A stretch of 64,000 nt of DNA from Phymatolithon calcareum (lineage: Eukaryota; Rhodophyta; Florideophyceae; Hapalidiales), in NCBI GenBank assembly GCA_977006965.1, contig OZ345355.1:1550001-1614000 (forward strand), read 5' to 3'. Below the pieces are notes generated by a model. The model made no database searches and was not told the origin of the DNA. It saw only the letters and a list, made by a program, of their open reading frames with translations. Shown in pieces: positions 31,607 through 40,890 of the stretch. The position numbers were made by a program, and so were the translations under genes. Numbering within the stretch: the stretch's first letter is position 1; each line of letters begins with the position of its first letter.

Positions 31607-32146
31607 CAGGGGAATGTAAGAAGGGGAGGAAAACAAAGCGTATGACAACCGAAATTTGTACAAACACAATAGCGCTCTTTATTTGAAACTATAGACTCGC
31701 ATCAAAAAAACATATATGAAACCAGATTTACTGTTCAAAATGTACGCTTGTATTCGCCGCGGTGAATGTCAGGGGGGCTAATAATCGCGCATCCATTTTG
31801 TTGTCAAAAATAATGACCAAACAGAAAGATTACAAATGGGCACAGCTTGTGCACGTAAGCGGGATTTTATGCCAATAGTTTCGAAGAGCTCGGCTGACGC
31901 CAACGAACAAACCGCATTGATTAAGGCATAGATACTGTCAGGTGCATTGCGCTCTATAAACAGTGAGCGCTTATTGGTTGAAGTTCTCGAATACGCAGTG
32001 GCAGGTGAATACGAGTACATTAAATTCACTAATTTTGCTGATATGTGAATTCCCTCATAATTTTGTCTGCAAAAACGACTACGGATTTTTATTTATTTTT
32101 TTGATGCATTAAAATTCTGCTTTCCTCCCCTTCTTACACTCCCCTG
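31607..32146. mobile_element. Non-autonomous DNA element, CAGGGG-ended (hAT-like MITE 2)
   Basis: 540 bp. The terminal inverted repeats (about 31607-31637 and 32116-32146) begin CAGGGGAATGTAAGAAGGGG and match each other with about three changes. They resemble MITE 1 ends but the interior differs. GTCCGAC flanks both sides (31600-31606, 32147-32153; 8 bp if the preceding G is counted). The first module has the uninterrupted site at about 14128-14150. No transposase. Confidence 0.9.
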
Positions 32147-32384
32147 GTCCGACAGACACCATGTTGAATTCTCAACGCATGCCAGTTCCATCTGTGAGCT
32201 GAAATCCCTTCTCGTTTTTCAATCTATTGGACATGTCCAGCAGAGAAACTTAAATTAGTATATTCCAGAGCTCGTTGGAAGAGCAGGCGGTCCACCATGT
32301 GCACGTAAGTCAGCGGCGTGCAATCACATTTATTTGAAAGCTCCACAGGCGACAAAAAGCACTGCAGACAGCACGATGCCACAT

Positions 32385-33065
32385 TGTCGTCCATGTGTTT
32401 GTGGCCGTCCAAGTTCTTGGGGCTACACAAAATGGACGACAGGAATGTCCCTCTGTAGAGTCTCCATTGCCGAATCTTTCGAACTCACCACAGTTGATAG
32501 TAAGCACACGAGGGCAAGATGACAGCTGATGTTCATCATCAATGATGCATCTGAGGAGGACAACAGGATTGGGCACTGTTTGGCGTGTTTTTGGGACGGG
32601 AAAAGTCACATCAGATTTGAGAGGTTTTAATCGCCCTTCTTCTCTTTGAGCTGTTGACGTTGCGTTTCCAGCACTACCATGAAACGTGGTCAAGTCCAAG
32701 CACCAACAATCCCGTAGAGGACTGAGATAGGACTACTTTGAGTCCTGAGTTTTCCCGTCTGCCATTCTGGTGGACGTTTTGTGAGCTACGCAAAGGTAGG
32801 TAGCACCAGAGGAAGCCTTGCTCATATCTTCGGAAGTCTGTGGGGCTTTTAAATAAACTTGAAAGGAAAAAAACTACCATTTAACGTAATACATTGTGTT
32901 ATCCGTCATTCACGTGCACCCAACTACTGCAAGTTATGAATCTTTTTGATAGAGTTTATTCATTCTTTCGAATTGGAGGTAATGAACGTTTCAGCGGCCT
33001 AGCATTCACACTACAACAATAATTGCAATTATAGTGCACGAACGTTACCTTCTAACCAAATGGTG
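32385..33065. repeat. Array spacer repeat, copy 3 (interrupted)
   Basis: Matches 14380-14720 closely (GCCGTCCAAGTTCTTGGGGC, AATGGACGACAGGAATGTCC) but is split by the short retroposon at 32688-32872. No gene. Confidence 0.8.
32688..32872 (+). mobile_element. Short retroposon (SINE-like), sense copy
   Basis: 185 bp, beginning GGTCAAGTCCAAGCACCAAC and ending in GAAAGGAAAAAAA. Flanked by ACTACCAT-based duplications of 15 bp with two mismatches (32673-32687, 32873-32887). The empty site is preserved at about 14670. The 3' half (GGAAGCCTTGCTCATATCTT, then GGGGCTTTTAAATAAACTTG) is shared with the 3' end of the LINE at 45964-47370. Confidence 0.85.
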
Positions 33066-33069
33066 TTTT

Positions 33070-34556
33070 TATCACGTTCGCCATGCTCGCCTAGTGTCTG
33101 CAGCCACTGCCTTTTCCCTCCCCGTCAATCTTTCCGCAGCCGCCGCATCCTCAGCATTAAGCCGCAAACTTGCCTTCTTCTCAAAATTCGCAACTTTTTA
33201 CCTTCATCTCACGCGGTCCACACGGTGCACAGGAAACGAAAATCTGTGACCCGATGCCTCACACACCACAACATCAAAACGGCCATGCCAATGTCATCGA
33301 TACCTTCACATTACCTGGATTTCCTCTCATTCTCCCCCACTTCAACACGACGCCTAGCTTCCGTGCTGCCAACCAGGGCGAGCAATCCGTGCTCAAGTGC
33401 CGCTCATACTGGCTCGTCGCTAGCCCGGAACTCGCTTCCCGCTGGTTCGATGACAACGAGCAGAGCACCAGCAACTGGGCGTTTTGAAACGACCTCCAAT
33501 CCGCGCGGCAGATCACGCTATGCGTATCTCTTGACACCAAAGCAATTACCGCAAATCGAACAGTGGGGATGCGGCTTCGATTTCACCGACAATGGCTACC
33601 GCGCCACAGCAGCGGGGATTGCGTGCACTGACATCCACAACATCAAGAACGCGCCATGCAGTTCCCGGGTCGAGTGTGAAAAAACTACAGCCGCCTGTCG
33701 AGCCGGGTGTGAGCACGAGTCTATCCGCGGGAGCAAAGATGGCGCTTGAGTGCCGTGACAAAGTACGTGCGCGGAATGCGCACCCACTTCAACGACGACA
33801 GATCTTCGCGCTCAACCTTCGGCATGCAGTACTCACTGAGCCGAGGGCGTCAGCGACTCTGGCATTGGTGCGCTTCGATTGCGCCGCTCAGCACGCGCAA
33901 CGGCTTCCTGTCAAAGATATTCGCTGGCGCGCATAAAATTGGTGCATCCTTGTGCGACGTACATACCGGTAAGCCCGCTCCCAGTTCCAAGCCTGCGCAC
34001 AGCACCCCGGTCCGGTCGAGCGCCCGTCATCGCGGAGCCGCCATGCTGTGGAAAAAAGCGGTCAGAGCACCAACTATGCCACACGTGATGACGCGGTCAT
34101 CTCCTGCCGACTCTCCTCGTCGGCTCCCCGAGTGTGGTCATCTCCTGGAAATTCTCCGGGTCGTGGATCAGTGATACACGTGTGTCACATCTGTATATCG
34201 CAATCCTCTCGCCATCAGCACCACAGCGGAAATTCCGTTGCATCATGACGTAGCCTGTTTCTTCGGATTTCAATTCTTTTCACCTTGCCGTGTTCCTCAC
34301 TGTCCGGGTATTGAGCTCTGGGATGTAGGAATTTGTGGAATCCACACGCGCACAATTCGACGTGCCAGGACGGCTGGTAGTTGCCGAAGAGTTTCTCGCG
34401 GATGTTGTTTTGTGCAGCGTGGCTGGAGTGTGCGGACATCGCGGAGCCCACTGGGGCGCTTTGGGGCGAAGGACGCGATGTCGAGGACTGGGGCGAATGT
34501 GCAATGTGTAGGCAGTCAAGCATCGCCAAGACAACGTCGCTTGTGCCGGCGGCCAT
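33070..34556 (-). pseudogene. Gene X, copy 4 (longest, broken)
   Basis: ATG at 34556 opens MAAGTSDVVLAML, followed by IREKLFGNYQPS as in X1, then the frame breaks. Central segments align with X3 (LCAGLELGAGL; KDAPILCAPANIF) and with X1/X2 (GGCSFFTLDPGTAWRVLDVV), each in different frames. The far end (33070-33200) matches X1 and X2 at nucleotide level (TTTTCCCTCCCCGTCAATCT; GCCGCCGCATCCTCAGC). Several breaks imply a pseudogene. Together with the other copies it suggests an ancestral X protein of roughly 400-500 residues, without recognisable domains. The nearest upstream DNA (34557-34940) is the start of a third, incomplete module. Confidence 0.5.
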
Positions 34557-34943
34557 AGATGGCCATTACAGGGAACCCGGGAGATTTGTTCATAGGACAT
34601 GTGCAAGGAGACGGGTTGGGATGAGGGTGGGGACGGTGAGATTAGCTGGGAGGGAAAACAAGCGATATCGGTGTGGGGCATGGTTGTTGTCGTCAATTGT
34701 TTTACGTGGCTGCAGCACTATGGAACGATATCCCGGTGCTACAACTGATGGTTGAACTTAGAAGAGGCAAGGCGCAGGGGAATGCTTTCGACCACCTGCG
34801 TTCGTTGTCGCACTCTCGGTCGTCGTGTATGATTTCGCTGATGTGGTTCCGTTTTGTACATGGCTGTACAATTTGGTTGATTGTTATCTCGTGAAGACGC
34901 ACGCTTTGGTAAGTGGGTTTCTTTTCGCTGTAGTACCAAATGT
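34557..34943. repeat. Start of a third array spacer, truncated
   Basis: Matches 8592-8880 and 24865-25150 (GGTTGAACTTAGAAGAGGCA; CAATTTGGTTGATTGTTATC; GCTGTAGTACCAAATGTT) and then stops where a LINE-type 3' tail is inserted. Confidence 0.75.
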
Positions 34944-35045
34944 TAGAAGAAGAATGTAGATTTTTATTTTTTTAAATGTTTTTTAATTTTCAAAAAAATA
35001 AAAATCAAAAAAGTTACAACGCATCTGCTGACGCTTGCGGCAACT
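34944..35045 (-). repeat. Dispersed 3' tail, type 2
   Basis: Read on the minus strand it has GCAGATGCGTTG, then TTTTTTTAAATAAAAATC and a TTCTTCT end. The same tail is at 36221-36274, 38274-38345, 55220-55285 and 60495-60548. It terminates the duplicated array. Confidence 0.65.
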
Positions 35046-36220
35046 TTTCGAGTGCCAAGAAAATTTGGCTTAATTCTGTCCTAAGAAAGGTTTCGTTCCT
35101 ATGTGACGAGAGAAATGTTTAGTTTACGGCACGAAGGGGAAAATGACAACTGTAACTCGAAATTGATGGAATTGGCTTTCTTAGGTAAGCGTACAACCAG
35201 CGAATGGGAGCAATATACTGCATATTTATTGGGACTCGTTGTGAAAGTGCAATTGCTACTGCAATAACTCTCGCGCTACCAATTGCTAGTTCTATTGCAT
35301 TGGGCACAATTGCGATTAAGGCGAGCTTTTAAAATAAATCAACATACATCCCCCGATGGGGGAGAGTCGAGTGTAGCAGGCTCAATTCAGAGTGTAAACA
35401 AAAGAGTAGAAACGGAGTGGGGACAGCACATCGACAAAAATAGAAGAGCGAGAGTGTATCGATGCGTGGTACGTGCTCGTCCGCAGGATACTGCTACAAT
35501 GCGTACCCAGAACATATGCCTCTCTCCTTGGCGATATCCCAAACCAAAGTATCGAATCGTCCATAAAAGACGCTTCCGACCACAGCAAGTGGAGTCGCAT
35601 GAAGCCTTCTAGACGTGCTACCCCTTAGGGGAATATAGCAATCATCATCATCATCATCGTGCGTGGTACGTTCGTCACCAGATCTTATTCACATATGCTG
35701 GCCAATAGGTATTGCAATTGGAAAGGAAAGTGCAATTTACGGAAATATCAGTATATTGCCGTAAATTGCAATAGCAGTATACTGCTCCCATTCCCTGCGT
35801 ACAACCTCATTGCTCAACCAAAGTGTGCTTGGAGCAGCTCTCTATTGAGATGATGAGGAAGTTCTGATCAATGAAACGTTGGAATGAATTGGATGAGTTT
35901 GCTCGAGATCAGGTACCTACCTCTCGCCGCCGCATGGATAGAGTTAAGTTTAATTGACTACGGAAAGCATTTGAAGCACTTTCGAGGGGTAGAGATATCC
36001 CACAGCACAGTAAAATCGCATAACTATTGAACGAAGAAAGTTTGAACAATTCTGTTTTCACTATGGATCATTCACTGTGAACTGCGTTACTGAGCTCATT
36101 TTAAGCTTCATCGCGTTAAACGCGCTGATTTCGAACCTGCCAAAAGAAGGCCTGGAAATTCACGGCCAAGGGTCTTAAATTTTGAAGCATATGGAAGGAA
36201 GCCGTGAAATAACCAGTGCG
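35046..36220. other. AT-rich region with inverted repeats, no gene
   Basis: GCGTACAACC and a run around GGGAGCAATATACTGC (35188-35222) recur inverted near 35772-35812. A 12-bp-stem hairpin (TGCAATTTACGG, loop, CCGTAAATTGCA) lies at 35731-35770. An (ATC)6 microsatellite is at 35641-35659, and 35320-35365 carries the type-3 LINE tail (TTTTAAAATAAATCAACATA). The overall pattern suggests a decayed inverted-repeat element of about 650 bp. Confidence 0.4.
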
Positions 36221-37640
36221 TGAAGAGAAGAAGAAGAAGAAGAAGTGGAGATTTTTATTATAGTGTTACCAGCGTGAAGAGAAGTCTGTGCTTCGCTTTT
36301 TTCATGGTGAGAAATCGTGGTAGCTCGTTCTTGTTGGGCTAAGGAGGGCGCTGGCCTTCCCGTCCAACGGCTTTAGGAGGGAGACATGCTTCCCATTCTT
36401 CTTTTGAGTTCTTCTGCGTTCTTGCGTTTACATTTGTCGCGGCATCTAGGTTGTGTGCAAATACCCCTGTAGAGGTACATAGAAGAGCTTTGTGCAGCAC
36501 ATCGTTTGTCGCGTTCAATATTGCCAGTCGTGTTGTGGTCTTGGGATGGTCAAGTGCCTGATTTTTTCGAAAGTTCTGTGATGTTATGAACTTGGAGCTT
36601 AAATGCGCTTGGCGTAGTTGAATGGAATCCAGGTGGTATATTCCTCGAAAGTGAGCCTACATGTTCTTGCACCAAGTGCCGAAAAATCTTGAGAACAGGT
36701 TGCTCTCTAGAGCGTCCTGGTCTGTGAACGGGAGAAGATACTCTATCATTGGTCGGACGAGCGTCTTATATAGTTTTAAGCATGTCGAGGGTGTGAATCC
36801 TTTTCCGTGGAGTCCGATTATATCGAGGACCATCAATCAATTCTGCGTAGCATCTATTCTAGAAAGCGTAGAAGTTTCTGTTACGCCGTTCGAAGCTATG
36901 GACATGCCCACGTATGTAGCTTCGGACACAGTCTCGATATTTTTTCTTGCAAGAACGAATTTGCTATCGTTTGCACAATTGGGAGTCATGACGCAGCTCT
37001 TCCCGACATTTGTATTCCAAACCCACTCGGTAGAGGCGGCCCAGTCCGAGCCGATGTCTAGGAGCAATTGAAGCCCTAGAGGCCAAAAAACGCGAAGTAT
37101 GACGTCATCCGCGAGAAAGATTGTCGAGATTTTTGAATAATGAAACGGAATTCTTTACAAGCTCTCAGCAAGAACGTCCATGAAGTTACTATATAGCGCC
37201 GGTGATAGTGGCGATCCTTGTGGGACCCCTTTGTTGATTACAAACCGGTTGTTTCGGTCGACCGCAACAGCATATATCATGATGGGTTGGAGATAGTACA
37301 TAACCCATGAGACCAGCGTGGCAGGAAGCCTCTTCTTGAGCAGTCGAGATAGAACATGTCTTGGTATGGTGTCGAAAGCATTCGAAAGATCGAGCACGGA
37401 AAAGTTCCTGCGACCACTTCTTATTGCCGCAATGTCGTGCAATATGGCATCCGGGCATCCAGAGCCCTTCTTGAACCCAGTTTGGATCGTATTAAACTCT
37501 AGTGTTTTCTCAGGATTTTATCCAGTGCACTCTCGATGATTTTCCTTGTATGCCATAAAAGGGCTATCGGTCTGTAGTTGCAGGGTCTCTTGGGTCGCCT
37601 TTCTTGAAGAACGGGAGAACCTGCGGCAAGGGAAGACTTC
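36221..37640 (-). mobile_element. LINE family 2, 5'-truncated and broken
   Basis: Minus-strand frames, read from 37640, show non-LTR reverse transcriptase motifs in order. First come NYRPIALLWHTRKIIESALD and QTGFKKGSGCPDAI, then SVLDLSNAFDTIPRHVLSRL and GVPQGSPLSPALY (frame 37155-37442). The catalytic motif FLADDV lies near 37110, then TYVGMSIASNGVTE. Stops and shifts separate the pieces, so it is inactive. The C-terminal part ends KKAKHRLLFT near 36280 and is followed by the type-2 tail GTAACACTATAATAAAAATC and a (TTC)n run at 36221-36245. The endonuclease region is absent. Confidence 0.88.
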
Positions 37641-37705
37641 AGCATGTGACATTTTTATTTCCACAGAGGCGAAAAATGGTCTTTTCTAAATTTAATTTTC
37701 CATAC

Positions 37706-37913
37706 TTTTTTCATAAAAAAGCCCCACACATTTCCGAAGATATGGGCAAGGCTTCCTCTGATGCTACCTACCTTTGTGCAGCTCACTCAGGATTCAAGGT
37801 AATCCTATCTCAGTCCTCTACGGGGTTGTTGGTGCTTGGACTTGACCGCTTTTTTCCTTGCCTTATGCGAATCAATACAGGCCTATTCGCTCTCCATGCG
37901 TTCTATGAGTGTC
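37706..37913 (-). mobile_element. Short retroposon (SINE-like), antisense copy
   Basis: Same family as 32688-32872, with a longer head upstream of GGTCAAGTCCAAGCACCAAC and an internal deletion. Flanked by perfect 12-bp duplications AATTTTCCATAC (37694-37705, 37914-37925). The tail faces the left duplication. Confidence 0.85.
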
Positions 37914-38273
37914 AATTTTCCATACCTGCTATGACGCTTATCTTTCACTGGAAATAGTCTAAAAGAGGCATCGCCAGAGGCGGAAGCTGCTGCATGGGCA
38001 TACAATCTTACGAAAGCCAGTTCTTGCTCCACACGGAAGGTCAATGAGGTTGACTGTAAAAAGAGTAACAATCAGATCCTCTTGGTCCTGATCCAATTGC
38101 TGCGCGTCACAATCAATCAATAGTTCTGTTGTGCGACGATGCTGCTTTCCGATTATCAATCATGTTATGCAGTACGAAGCTCGAGCTGTTACTTGGCCCA
38201 TATTTTGTCATTAACCCTTCATCACCTGAAAAGTTCCGTGTCTACAAGCACGCATGGGTCTGGTCTCGTCACC

Positions 38274-38345
38274 GAAAAAAGAAGAAGAAAGGTAGATTTT
38301 TATTTAAAAGTTACCAACGCATCTGCTGACGCTGGGGGCAACGTC
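38274..38345 (-). repeat. Dispersed 3' tail, type 2
   Basis: On the minus strand: GCAGATGCGTTGGTAACTTT, TAAATAAAAATC and a pyrimidine-rich TTTCTTCTTC end. Confidence 0.7.
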
Positions 38346-38454
38346 ACCGGAAAAAGTATTCTCGTAAGAACATACTCGAAAAGCTGTACCCTTCACGTGT
38401 CGAAGTCCGAGTCGACGGATTGGACAAACAGTTACTACTTGCGGAGTAGAGCCG

Positions 38455-38534
38455 CCCTAGTGAGGTTAGCACCTGAGGAAGCCTTGCCCGTATATTCGTA
38501 TGGCTGTGGGGCTTTAAAAATTGCAATAAAAAAG
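38455..38534 (+). repeat. Short retroposon / LINE 3'-end fragment
   Basis: Carries GAGGAAGCCTTGCCCGTATA and GGCTGTGGGGCTTTAAAAAT followed by an A-rich end, the shared SINE/LINE 3' tail. The 5' part is unrelated to the other copies. Confidence 0.7.
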
Positions 38535-38584
38535 TTTTGTGATAGCGAGGTAGGCTTTGTCAATGAAGGTGGACTCATCGGGTG

Positions 38585-38606
38585 TGCTGTAATACGTATT
38601 ACAGCA
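38585..38606. repeat. 22-bp perfect palindrome
   Basis: TGCTGTAATAC immediately followed by its reverse complement GTATTACAGCA. No obvious gene beside it. Confidence 0.8.
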
Positions 38607-38639
38607 TTGTTGTACACCTGTCAAGTTGTTTGATTCTCG

Positions 38640-39860
38640 TGACCTGTATTTGAATTCCCGCGCAGACGCAAGGTGATACTTTCACGACCGACCAAGTTCC
38701 GCGGACAACGAGAAGTCGCGGTTTTTCTTGTCAGTTCGGTTTACGCATTGAGTTCAAGGAGCTGCATGGTCGTGTGCGCGTCATGTGCGCGTGTTTGGCG
38801 CTGATGTTTCTTTCGCCCTGAATTCGGGCGTTGAATCATGCGCGCCGGCACTAGCGACGCTCGTTCGTGTTCCGGTCATGCAAGTTTGGATTTGGAACGG
38901 TCACGGAATTTCGTTCATTTTACGCGGCAATTGCAACGGGATGACTTATTATTGCAATTGCGCACGCGAGCTATATGTTAATGTTTTTATTGCTGATTAT
39001 GTTCTTGTTTATACGTTCTGCGAATCGTCCTTAAGACCAGAAATAAGTGTGGCAGATTTGCTTGGCGCGCTTTCGCGCGCTTCACACACGCCATTAATTC
39101 GAAGCTCCTGGTCTTGCGCGAGCTGTTCCGTGGCACCTGTTCGCGCGCAAGTTTACGATTCGCGCCCGACTGGTGTAAAAGGGAGCAAGCTGTACCAACG
39201 TGTCTTTAGTTTTCGAAGACACAGACGATATCGCAAGTAAATTGTTGTTTTTCATTACAACTGTTTCTCAGCTCTTCCCGTGCGGAGCTGTAGCTATTCG
39301 TCTCACCGCTCAAGTTCTACCGGAACACCTTCGGTCCTCGTGGATCGAAGTCAGAGCATTTACAGTTTGGGACTCAAGACCGTCTCAATCGACAGGCTTG
39401 GAGACTGCCTGCCTTGACAGACTTGAAAAAGATCTGCGGTTTTATAGGAAACAAAAAACCGAAATTTGGCGACTTAGCTTTCACGGCGTCCGACGGTCTA
39501 GCTCCCCAGAGACGGCGAGCTGTGTCGCGCTTCTCCTTACTAGAGTTCCCGGACACCGTCCTGTAACTCTTAAGAACCTCCTCCCGGACAAGCACCGCTT
39601 GCCGGAGAACCGGATTGCCGTAGTTGTAGCCGTGCGATAGCTTGAATACTACTACAAAAGACTATGAAGGGTGGGTGGGTGGATAACAAAAAAACGCGGG
39701 CTGCCAACTCGAAAGGCTCTTCTGCCAACTTTCCGCAGAGAACTCCGATGTCGCACGAGTCCTTGTGAGAAACGGACAGCCGGAGCACTGAAGAGCTCCT
39801 CACGCTGTTCGCTGCCTTAAGCGCGGTTCACGTCTTGGTTCAGGCACATTCCGAAGTGCG
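38640..39860. other. No gene recognised
   Basis: A plus-strand open frame at 39200-39640 (146 codons, including LEKDLRFYRKQKTEIWRLSF) is the longest but matches no family I know and lacks a convincing start context. Confidence 0.3.
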
Positions 39861-39949
39861 TGCCGCCCTGTGAATGCGTCTGCAAGCTTGTGATGCGTGT
39901 GCTGGAGATCAAGGTTTCTTCGGCTTCTGGCTTGATATAGGGACTTCAG

Positions 39950-40450
39950 TCGACGAGGCTCGGACTCTGAAGCAGTTGCTGGCGACTGTGCGCGCCGGTG
40001 AGACTGTCGCGCAAGATTTCGACTCTGAGCTGCGCGGCGCCGCGTTTTCAACCGCCGCCGGGTGTGCGCACCTGTGAATGTGACGCACAGAGTCTCGGCC
40101 TGTCACAGCGCGGCGCCGTGTGGCGCAACCCGATGAGAGGGTCGCATGGAAAATGTCCGGAAGACGTCTTTGGCCCGGTCGTTACGCGCCTAAGGGTTCT
40201 TCCAGGCGGCCACCGGTTGTGGCGCCCAGGCGCTGTCGGGCGACTTAGGTTGTCGCGGGAGCGTCTTAGCGCGTGACGGCTTCTCGAATGCCGCTGGTTG
40301 CGGCTCGAGACGGTGTCGAACGACTTGGCTCGGCACGGGGATCCTTCGCGCGGCGCCGCTCCTCGACTGCCACTGGTTGCGGCTCCAAGACAGACATTAG
40401 CGATGTCGATCAACGCCCGGATGTCATCGCGCGTGGTCGCTTTCCCGCTG
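39950..40450. repeat. GC-rich degenerate tandem repeat, about 79 bp period
   Basis: GCCACCGGTTGTGGC (about 40209), GCCGCTGGTTGCGGC (about 40289) and GCCACTGGTTGCGGC (about 40368) recur at 79-80 bp steps within similar context. GCGCGGCGCCG blocks recur near 40033, 40109 and 40350. The area is much richer in GC than its surroundings. Open frames exist on both strands but none is recognisable. Confidence 0.5.
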
Positions 40451-40890
40451 CCATCGGATGTGTCGTCGCGACATAACAATGGGTATCGATTCATGCAGGG
40501 CACCGGCGGTAGTTTTCTCGTAGAGGCGTGTATGCCGTCATCGGTGGTCTGCACGCAGTGTATGATCTCAAGAGGTAGGTGATGGCAGGATTGAGGTGGG
40601 CAAATCTGAGAAGATCGCCATACTCCGTACCGTCTCTGGCCTTGCTGCTCCGACAAAGGTTGTTCTTCGAAAAGGGTATTACTATTTTTTAAGAATAAGG
40701 AAATTTCGAATTTGAGAAAAACAAGAAATTGTGCAGCATGAGGAAGAAATGGGATCTTTCCGAGATTTGTGCTCCAGATCATTTTCATTTATTTTGTGAC
40801 AACTGCGCAGGCGTCTTGGAGGTGCGATGAAGCCGCTAGTCGTAAAGGGTCGATAATATTGCGAAGTGGCTCTGCAAGCAAGCAGAACCA

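Noticed and set aside
33060-33749. 229-codon plus-strand frame in X4
   Set aside because: Not conserved in frame in X1 or X2, whereas minus-strand segments align between copies.
38600-39290. Possible second solo LTR starting TGTTGTACACC
   Set aside because: No matching CA end or target-site duplication could be found.
40048-40788. 246-codon minus-strand frame
   Set aside because: Runs through the tandem repeat with Arg/Ser-rich composition; no domain, and the plus strand is equally open.
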